DNA of 64,000 bases from Hippopus hippopus (lineage: Eukaryota; Mollusca; Bivalvia; Cardiida; Cardiidae). Below are positions 56,954-64,000 of the stretch, in pieces. Below the pieces are notes generated by a model. The model saw only the letters and a list, made by a program, of their open reading frames with translations. It did no database searches and had not been told where the DNA came from. Made by a program: the position numbers and the translations under genes. The stretch covers positions 682,001-746,000 of the forward strand of contig OX328109.1 of NCBI GenBank assembly GCA_946811185.2. Reading direction: 5' to 3'. Position 1 is the first letter of the stretch, and each line of letters starts with the position of its first letter.

Positions 56954-58199
56954 CTGAAAAAGAGTCTTTACTTTCAGGCTGCTTAGCGCGAATAACGGAC
57001 CGTAAGAACTCTGACGGACAGTGTATATCAAGATCAGTCTGATCTTGGATCTACACTGTCCGTTAAGGAAATATTTTTTCGCAAAAGATACCTTTGAAAT
57101 AGCAAAATTTGGATTCGTACAATCGGCTTAAAAGCTTAATTTCACTTATTGAAGCAGGTTAAGGGCTAACTCTTTACCAACGGGAAAAAAAAAAGAATCT
57201 TCCAAATTCAAAGTACATGTTGTAGTACCTCGGAACATCGGCCTAGTACGGACTTGGGTGCTTATACATTAGGCCTATGCATACTAACAGTGGAATTAAG
57301 CATAAATTTGGATGCCAAGCTCGACTCAAGGACCTTTTTCGGACAGTGTAGATCACGATCAGACTGCACAAAACGTGCAGTCTGATCTAAGATCTACACT
57401 GTCCGATAACGGTTTGATATAATGGTTTGGGTTTTTTACCCGGGCTTAAAAGCTTAATTTCACTAAGCAGGTTAAGGGTTGACTCTTTACCAAACGAAAA
57501 AAAAAAGATACATAAATATCTCCCAAATTAAAAGTATATGTAGTGGTGCCTCGGAACATGGCATGGCACGGACTTGGGTGCTTATATACAATATGCAAAC
57601 TGAAAATATGTTTTACAGAGGAATTAATGATTGATTGAATGGTGTTTTACGTCGCTTTCAATATTAGCCTATTTCAGTCATATCACAGCGACAGCTCACA
57701 CATTCATGTATTTCCTAGGTTTCATCAGTACTACGCTAGGGCTCTGCAGTGTCTGCCCAAGGACACTCCCACGAAAAGCCGAGTGGATCCATCGAGTCTC
57801 GAACCCGAGGCCTCTAGGTAACGAGGCCTACACTTTATTACTAAGCTACGTAGACCTCGGAGGAAATAGAGGAGACACAAAGACAAACAGACAGACGGCT
57901 ATATCTCCTATTGCCAATATTTTGGGAAGAACAAAAAAAATGTTAAAAAATGAGCTATGCTCTGGCAAAACGGGGCTTAATGCATCTCCGTGATACATTA
58001 TACCAATCAAGTCTGCAACCGACACCGAGCGATTAAACAGTGAAGAAAGAAAGAAAGAAAGAAAGAAGAAGAAGAGAGAGAGAATATTAACAAACAAAGA
58101 GAAAATATACTCACAAAGTGGTGGATGCTGATCACGTCCCCCAGCCTCGACAGATAAAATTGCGGTAGCAAAAAGCATGGCAAAGATAGTCATATTCAT
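56790..58199 (-). CDS. Secreted Kunitz-type serine protease inhibitor, two exons
   Basis: Exon 1 58199-58115, exon 2 56953-56790, joined in phase 1 (donor GTGAGT, acceptor CTTTTTCAG); 82 aa. Residues 1-19 are a signal peptide. One Kunitz domain has six cysteines (30, 39, 55, 63, 76, 80) with spacing 8-15-7-12-3, exactly canonical, plus FVYGGCQGNRNNF. The P1 residue is K40, which predicts trypsin-like specificity. Kunitz proteins are tight, reversible serine protease inhibitors; bivalves use them in defence and digestion. The target is not shown. The exon 2 frame differs from the longer open frame over the same bases. ATTAAA at 56750-56745 could serve polyadenylation. Confidence 0.88.
57000..57610. 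repeat. Tandem duplication of ~310 bp, each unit with a MITE-2 hairpin
   Basis: Units about 57000-57300 and 57313-57610. Hairpins at 57019-57064 and 57340-57403, then GGCTTAAAAGCTTAATTTCA and ACGGACTTGGGTGCTTATA in both. Within the Kunitz intron. Confidence 0.88.
57622..57862 (-). mobile_element. SINE-E copy
   Basis: GATTGATTGAATGGTG tail side at left, tRNA-like head at right. Confidence 0.82.
57949..58011 (+). mobile_element. MITE-3 left-end fragment
   Basis: TGAGCTATGCTCTGGCAAAA start. A GAAA microsatellite follows at 58042-58070. Confidence 0.72.
58115..58199 (-). CDS. Kunitz inhibitor exon 1
   Basis: Begins MNMTIFAMLFATAILSVEA, a signal peptide. Ends at a GTGAGT donor after the codon for L28. 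Confidence 0.88.
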
Positions 58200-58279
58200 T
58201 TTCCGCGGAGTTATCTACGCTCTCTATATTTAAATCTGAAAATGGAGTTTGACGACTGCACAATTCCTGTACTTATGCT

Positions 58280-58543
58280 TGAGCCATGTCCTGGCAAAAG
58301 GGGGCTTAATGCATCTCTGTGATGCATTATACCAAGCAAGTCATCACATAATTATGGATCCATAAAATCCATTTTGTCTAACAACCAACTGAATAATGAC
58401 GTACACAAGTCCTTTGACATGCAGAAAAATTGACCAATAGCAAAAAGTTTCGACCAATGTCAGTCTGCCCAGTCTGCGCAGGCTGACATGGGTCGTTACT
58501 TTTTGCAAATGCATTAAGCCCCTTATTCACAGAGCATAGCTCA
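58280..58543 (+). mobile_element. MITE-3 copy
   Basis: Complete; lies about 80 nt upstream of the Kunitz start codon. Confidence 0.88.
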
Positions 58544-58691
58544 CTTATATACAGTGATTAATCATTTAAAAACATAGTTGATAGTTGAACTCATCCTGGC
58601 ACATCTGGTCTAGCTTGTTATGAAAGTTCGGCAACATGACCATACACACCACCTCCACTGATTGTCATCAAATCCTATTTTTCATAATATA

Positions 58692-58942
58692 TGAATCACG
58701 CTCTGTGAAATGGGGGCTTAATGCATCTGCGAAAGGTATCGACCGAGGTCAGCTCGCACAGGTTGACCTGGACCGGAACTTTTCGCTATTGGTCAATTTT
58801 CTGTATGTCAAAGGACCAGTCTACATCATCATGAGGTAGGTTGTTTAAAAACGTTGCTATTTATCCATAATGATGTGATGACTTGTCTGGTATCATGTAT
58901 CACGGAGATGCATTAAGCCCCCTTTTGCCAGAGCATGGCTCA
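58692..58942 (+). mobile_element. MITE-3 copy
   Basis: TGAATCACGCTCTGTG start; GAGCATGGCTCA end. Confidence 0.85.
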
Positions 58943-59257
58943 TATGTATATGCATATTAATTTAACGTCCTCGGCCTCCACTGTTTTACTTGCCATGTGC
59001 AATATGGCAGCCGAGATCAAATATTTAAGAGTTAAAAGGGTAAACGTTCAAAGGATCAAACCTCGTGGTTCAATAAAAAAAAAACATCTAGCTTTGACTA
59101 CAATTTTTGGGGGATTTTGAAACTAAAATCCAACCGCGGAAATCCGGTCGTACAAGCGATTTGTAACGTGTCACTTGGTTGGTCCAAGGTTCCGCATAGT
59201 GCCATTGCGGAACCTATAAAATGCTTCATTATTAATTCATGAGAATTATATATTTTT

Positions 59258-59350
59258 TTGGTCCAATGGATTTTATGAATCCATAATTATGAGATGACTT
59301 GCTTGGTATGATACATCACGGAAATGCGTTAAGTCTACTCTTGCCAGAGG
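59258..59350 (+). mobile_element. MITE-3 right part
   Basis: From GGATTTTATGAATCC to the TGCCAGAGG end. Confidence 0.68.
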
Positions 59351-59570
59351 TCATTATATTGTAGTAATTGCAGATTTCAAATTCGGAACGAGAGATTTGC
59401 TTTTCACAGCTGCAGAACATGTTGTTGACGGTAATGCGGCCCGCAGTTCCAGTTAAGATACGGTAACATCATTTGATTGGCTAAAAATGAGAGCCGTGTG
59501 CACAAAATTTATACTTTTGGACAACATCTCATAGTGCAACAGCAGCTTGAACACTGACTCATTACTAAAG
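59351..59570. other. Nothing recognised
   Basis: Short intergenic stretch without a gene. Confidence 0.35.
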
Positions 59571-59797
59571 TAACTCTTTACCAGACGAAAAAAACAAAAT
59601 GGACTCATGCAAATTCAAAACAGTGGCAGACGACATATCAACTGTGGCTCAAACAATTGGATTCGTACCTATAAGAACAGGAAACATTGTGTGAAAAGGA
59701 GAAATGCTGGTTACCAGCATTTTCTCCTTTTCTAATAATTTCAAGAAAAAATCGTTTTTAGGGTGCATAAAACACAGGATTGTGTGGTCCAGGGTTA
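59571..59797 (+). mobile_element. MITE-1 copy
   Basis: Stem at 59694-59738. Confidence 0.83.
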
Positions 59798-60221
59798 AGT
59801 TGACCTCTAGAATAAACATATTGACAGGTAAATAAATCCTATGAGACAGCTGAATGCACCAGCTGTATCACTACGCGTACATATGGTAACTAATGCAATG
59901 ATGACATTTTTAGCTCACCGTAAAGTTCATCATCTAATATTTTAATCACTCCTTATCACAATCTTCTTTCACAATTTATACTCGTACATCGTATCTATGG
60001 GAATTAACTGATAATCTATTCCTCATTATTAATTTTTGACAAAGTAACATCCGAATATATAGAAGAAAACCGCATGCAGCCTACGATCGCCTGCAGTTCC
60101 TTGATTTTCAGTGAAAATTGTACGTCAAAACGGGAGTATAACTGTACAAATACTTTGGTGGTTACCTGCCCGTGTTGTATGGGTTCCCTTTTTGATAGTT
60201 AACAACTAGTCCGAGTTTAAT

Positions 60222-60538
60222 GATTGATTGAATGTATGGTGTTTAACGCCGTTTTTAACATTATTTCAGTTATATCGCGGCGGCCAGTGCACCTATCCAT
60301 GCTTTTGTTTTTGTTTTTTTTTTTAAACCATTACTCCGCACAATATTGTTTCCAAGCCACTGACTGCTTTCAGTCATAACCATCGTCGAAACAATGGTCA
60401 GCGGTGAAAGAGGAATGAATCCTGTCGCAATGACTATCATCAATCCTCGGAAAGAAATTGGCCGAGACGGGGATTGAACCAGCGACCTCCTCTTCTCAAG
60501 TCCTGCACGCTACCGACTGAGCTACCGGGACTCGGCTA
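60222..60538 (-). mobile_element. SINE-M copy
   Basis: Head on the right (GTAGCTCAGTCGGTAG on the minus strand); tail at the left. Confidence 0.85.
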
Positions 60539-60776
60539 GTCAGAGTAAATATCTTCAGTAATAAAAGGGATATTATAAAATGTCAAAATTTTTGCACGAT
60601 GACGGAGAAGATGACAGCCAAGCGAACAAGGAAAAAAAAATGGCCAAGTTCATGGTAAGGTTAGTTTTAGGCAATTTTCAATAGTGCTGTTATTCGGCCT
60701 TATACTTAAGGTGACCATGCTGCCTTGCGTCAATATTTTCTTGCTCTCACTGTAGATCAAACACTGTATATAGATC

Positions 60777-61083
60777 TGAGTCACAGTCTGTGAAAAGGTG
60801 GTATAATACATCTGCAAAAAGTATCGACTCAGGTCAGTCTGCGCAATCCGCGCAGACTGACCTGAGTCGCCACTTTTTGATATTGGTCAATATTCTGCAT
60901 GTGAATGGGGCAGTCTACTTTGTGAGACAGTTGGCTGTAAGACAAAATGGATTTTTATGGATCCATAACTATGTAATGATTTCCTTGGTATATTCAGGGA
61001 TCGTTTATATAGATAGATGCAAGATCCTTGGTATATTGCCTCACAGAGATGCATTAAACCCCATTTTCACACAGCATGACTTA
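60777..61083 (+). mobile_element. MITE-3 copy
   Basis: Perfect internal hairpin CAGGTCAGTCTGCGC with GCGCAGACTGACCTG. Confidence 0.88.
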
Positions 61084-61247
61084 CACGTGTACATATTTTA
61101 AAGAAAGAAACACACAATCTACAAAACATAAATCCTTTATTTTATATTCGGAGAAGACATCAGAATTCTTTGTTATTCAAACCAACACAAAAAAAGCAAA
61201 ATTAAAGATCACAACCATGGAATGCGTAGGAAGTTGTCTCCAGAATG

Positions 61248-61478
61248 CTGATTGATTGATTGGCGTTGTAAGCCACTTTCAACATTATTCCTGTCATATC
61301 ACTGCAACAGCTCTATAATTCATGTATGTCCTGGATTTCACCAGTACTAGGCTAGGGCCCTGAAGTGTATTGCCCAAGGACACTCCCACAAAAAACCCAG
61401 TGCTTCCAGTGAGGCTCGAAACCTGGAACCTCCAGCTTACGAGTCCTACACTTAACCACTGAGCCACGCATGTCCCCA
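61248..61478 (-). mobile_element. SINE-E copy, uninterrupted
   Basis: Serves as the reference for the triply interrupted copy at 35706-36680. Confidence 0.83.
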
Positions 61479-61693
61479 GTAACTCACCCATAACTGTACA
61501 GGCTACTTTTTAGATATATAAAAATAGACTTGGATGCTGAAACCTACAGTTCAACGAAGGAGAAAAAATTTAAGGAGATGAAAATATATCTGGGAAAAAT
61601 ATGGAAAACATTGCGATAAAAAGGAACAAATGCTTGTTACTTTTCTCCTATTGTTTTCAAAGAGGGATCTATGTGAGAAGTTGACATGTTCAG

Positions 61694-61927
61694 TTAAATC
61701 TTCACCACACCATCTTGAGTTTTAGCCACGCTGTGAAAGAAAGTCTTTGAAGACACTGTGGTAAAAGTAGAAAATTCTGGTAACCAGGAGGCAGTAGAAA
61801 ACATTGTGGAAAAAGGAGAAAAATGCTGGTAACCAGCATTTTTCTCCTTTTCCCACAATGTTTTTAAAAACCCCTTTCCCCAGGGTTGTTATAACTTGGG
61901 AATTTGTAGTGAGAGATTTTTAATCAA
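61694..61927 (-). mobile_element. MITE-1 copy with duplicated left arm
   Basis: Stem at 61804-61863; both arms carry an extra A/T pair. A decayed copy precedes at 61550-61690. Confidence 0.82.
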
Positions 61928-62123
61928 AAGCAACACAAATCTATTTAATATAAAAAAAAAAAAAAAAATACTAGCAAGCATTTCATCAATTCTAAAAGTT
62001 TGAAAACGAATATTCTTGAAACAAAGCAGTTATAAAAAAAAAAATCTACATCTAAACATGGATAAAAATTGAAGTAAATACAAGAGTTGAAACCCCTATC
62101 AAAAGCTAGAATTATCCAACATA

Positions 62124-62300
62124 GCCTGGGTCCAGGCAGTAATAATTTTTTAATCACTGCTTGTTGTGGTCTCCTTTGATGGTCTACACAGATTTATGGC
62201 AAAACTGTTAATGGGTTCTGTAATCATTTTTAACAACAAAACGTCTGAATACATAAAAGGAAAAAAAAAAAAAAAGATCAGACTGGAACCCAAGCTATAT
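62124..62300. mobile_element. Short element with CTGGGTCC-type ends
   Basis: CCTGGGTCCAGGCAG left and TGGAACCCAAGC right. Confidence 0.8.
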
Positions 62301-62464
62301 CCAACATTGAACCTCGTAGCAGCTAAACGTTTTACAATGTTGAACTAGATAACTCAAAAAGACAATTATAACAAAAATATCTATAAAGAATTTTAGACTG
62401 TTCAAAGCAAAGACTTGAATGTCTAAAAAAGCAGCTAAAATCAGCTTTGGCTCTGAAAGGGCGA

Positions 62465-62590
62465 ATCATTTATCAAACAACAAATTTTGAAAATGCTGGT
62501 TACTAGCATTTTCTTCTATTCCTAAGATGTTTTCAAATACTGACTTCCTCAGGGTTGTTAAAACATTGGACTATTTTGTAGCATGTTAAT
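62465..62590 (+). mobile_element. MITE-1 copy, internally deleted
   Basis: Short left arm joined directly to the stem. Confidence 0.7.
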
Positions 62591-62757
62591 TAGGGCAGTA
62601 GTGTTCATTAGTTGTTAATAAAGAAGTTGGGAGGGGGGGGGGCTTTCGATGCAAATAAATGAAAGATGGTTAAACATTAATGTAACATTATTAACAATTT
62701 TAAGGATGAAAATATAATAAGTTATCAAAATATAGCATTTAAAAATCTGTACAAAAA

Positions 62758-62958
62758 TTGGAGCTATGCTCTTTGAAAAGGGGGATTAATGCATCTGCAA
62801 AAAGTATCAACCAAGGTCAGCCTGCGCAATCTTTGCAGGCTGACCTGAGTTGAAACGTTTTGCTATTGGTCGATTTTCTGCATGTCAAAGGACCAGTCTA
62901 TCTTATGATTTAGTCAGTTAAAATGGATGTTATAGATCCATAATTATGTATAATTTAC
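62758..62958 (+). mobile_element. MITE-3 copy, right end lost
   Basis: Hairpin AAGGTCAGCCTGCGC with GCAGGCTGACCTG. Confidence 0.78.
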
Positions 62959-63202
62959 TATCATTGTAAGATAGGAATATTAAACATGAATTGAGGTTTA
63001 ATACATGTATATAAATATGAGATAAAACAATGTAGAAAAGGTAGGAACAGTACCTAACAGGCAATTTGTCCTTTGCAACGATGTTTTTAAATGGGGTCTC
63101 TTGCATGACAAAAGATTTTCTACAAGATGTATGGTGTTAACAGTGCAAAGTTGACTACAGACAATACAACCTAGCCAACACTAATCCATGCACCAAAATA
63201 AC

Positions 63203-63477
63203 TGAGCCATGCTCTGAGAAAAGGGGGCTTAATGCATCTGCAAAAAGTATCAACTCAAGTCAGCACAGCACAGCACAGCACATTCCGCGCAGGCTAACCT
63301 GAGCTGAAACTTTTTCCTATTTGGCAATTTTCTGCATGTCAAAGGACCCGTGTACCTCATGATTCAATCGGTTGTTACACAAAATGGATTCTATAGATCC
63401 TTAATTACATGATAACTTGTTTGGTATCATGCATCACGGAGATGCATTAAATTCCATTTTCTTCAGAGCATAGCCCA
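63203..63477 (+). mobile_element. MITE-3 copy with a small CAGCA expansion
   Basis: CAGCACAGCACAGCACAGCA interrupts the hairpin arm near 63260. Confidence 0.85.
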
Positions 63478-63739
63478 TAGATATATGACTATAGTTTGTT
63501 ATAATATATACATGTATATACCCAGACAAAACATTTAACTCACCACTATTCAGACTAATTTTAGAATTACCAAATCAAAAAGATAATGGAATGAAAGGAT
63601 CATTTCAAGAAAAAAAGCAGTTGCAGGTTAGAAGCAAACTGCTCTTTTTCTAATACTGCTTTCAAATTTGTCAGCTGGGGAAGTTGAATTCCTAAAGTAA
63701 TGGATTAAATACAACAAACATAGTACAAAAAGAAACAAG

Positions 63740-63991
63740 TTATTCTCTGTGAAAAGGAGGCTTAATGCATCTGAAAAAAGTATTGACCCATGTCAGCCTG
63801 CGCAGTCCACACAGGCTGACATGGGTCAAAACTTTTTGCTATTGTTAAATATTCTGCATGTCAAAGGACTATTCTACCTCATGAAGCAAGTGGTTTGTGG
63901 ACAAAATAGATCTATATTATGCAATGACATGCTTTGTATAATGCATTACAAAGATCCATTAAACCCCTTTTTCCTAAAGTAATACTCAAAA
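63740..63991 (+). mobile_element. MITE-3 copy
   Basis: Hairpin CATGTCAGCCTGCGCAG with ACACAGGCTGACATG. Confidence 0.82.
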
Positions 63992-64000
63992 TGTTTAACA

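Noticed and set aside
36792..58199. CRISPR-like array from the regular hairpins
   Set aside because: Eukaryotic genome; the hairpins are dispersed MITEs with irregular spacing and transposon termini.
57846..58199. 117-codon frame on the minus strand
   Set aside because: Only its first 28 codons are used; a GTGAGT donor follows and the rest reads through a GAAA microsatellite and MITE DNA.

Overview
This is eukaryotic, AT-rich DNA with long introns, GT-AG splice sites and very dense interspersed repeats. The tRNA-derived SINEs, the element with internal ~160-bp units and the gene content (tandem-domain family 1 glycosidase, arylsulfatase B type sulfatase, Kunitz inhibitor) suggest a mollusc, most likely a bivalve. 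That placement is inference and I cannot name the species. Most open reading frames here are accidental; the real coding sequence is in short exons that I assembled by splice-site phase and protein-family match.

Layout. (1) 1-5750: repeats only, including tRNA-type SINEs, short palindromic elements and the 5' end of an LTR retrotransposon with a tRNA-Lys-type primer site. (2) 5756-33466, plus strand: a 16-exon gene for a secreted protein of about 963 residues with two glycoside hydrolase family 1 domains. The first has lost both catalytic glutamates; the second keeps them. Its introns hold a complete 6.2-kb LINE (11350-17567), two miniature LTR elements (TRIM-like) and dozens of MITEs. (3) 36792-52647, minus strand, convergent with the first gene: an arylsulfatase B-like gene of eight exon positions. 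Two positions are each present as two tandem, intact, equal-length alternatives (A1/A2 and B1/B2), suggesting mutually exclusive splicing. (4) 56790-58199, minus strand: a two-exon secreted Kunitz inhibitor of 82 residues. (5) 58200-64000: repeats only.

Repeat families used below. MITE-1: ~200-290 bp, starts TTAA-CTCTTTACCA or TTAA-CCCTTTACCA, with a ~45-60 bp central palindrome containing GAGAAAATGCTGGT and its complement; TTAA target duplication is piggyBac-like; more than 50 copies. Plus orientation has the 'GCATTTGCAGACGAC' arm on the left. MITE-2: ~60-70 bp hairpin with GACAGTGTAGATC arms. MITE-3: ~260 bp, TIR near TGAGCCATGCTCTG, internal hairpin with GTCAGCCTGCGCA. MITE-4: TIR near TGACCTGGCAGGGC. 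SINE-R, SINE-M and SINE-E: three tRNA-derived SINE types. Many are nested, which gives a relative insertion order.

The three protein genes are not an operon or an obvious pathway. All encode proteins that enter the secretory route (glycosidase, lysosomal or secreted sulfatase, protease inhibitor).
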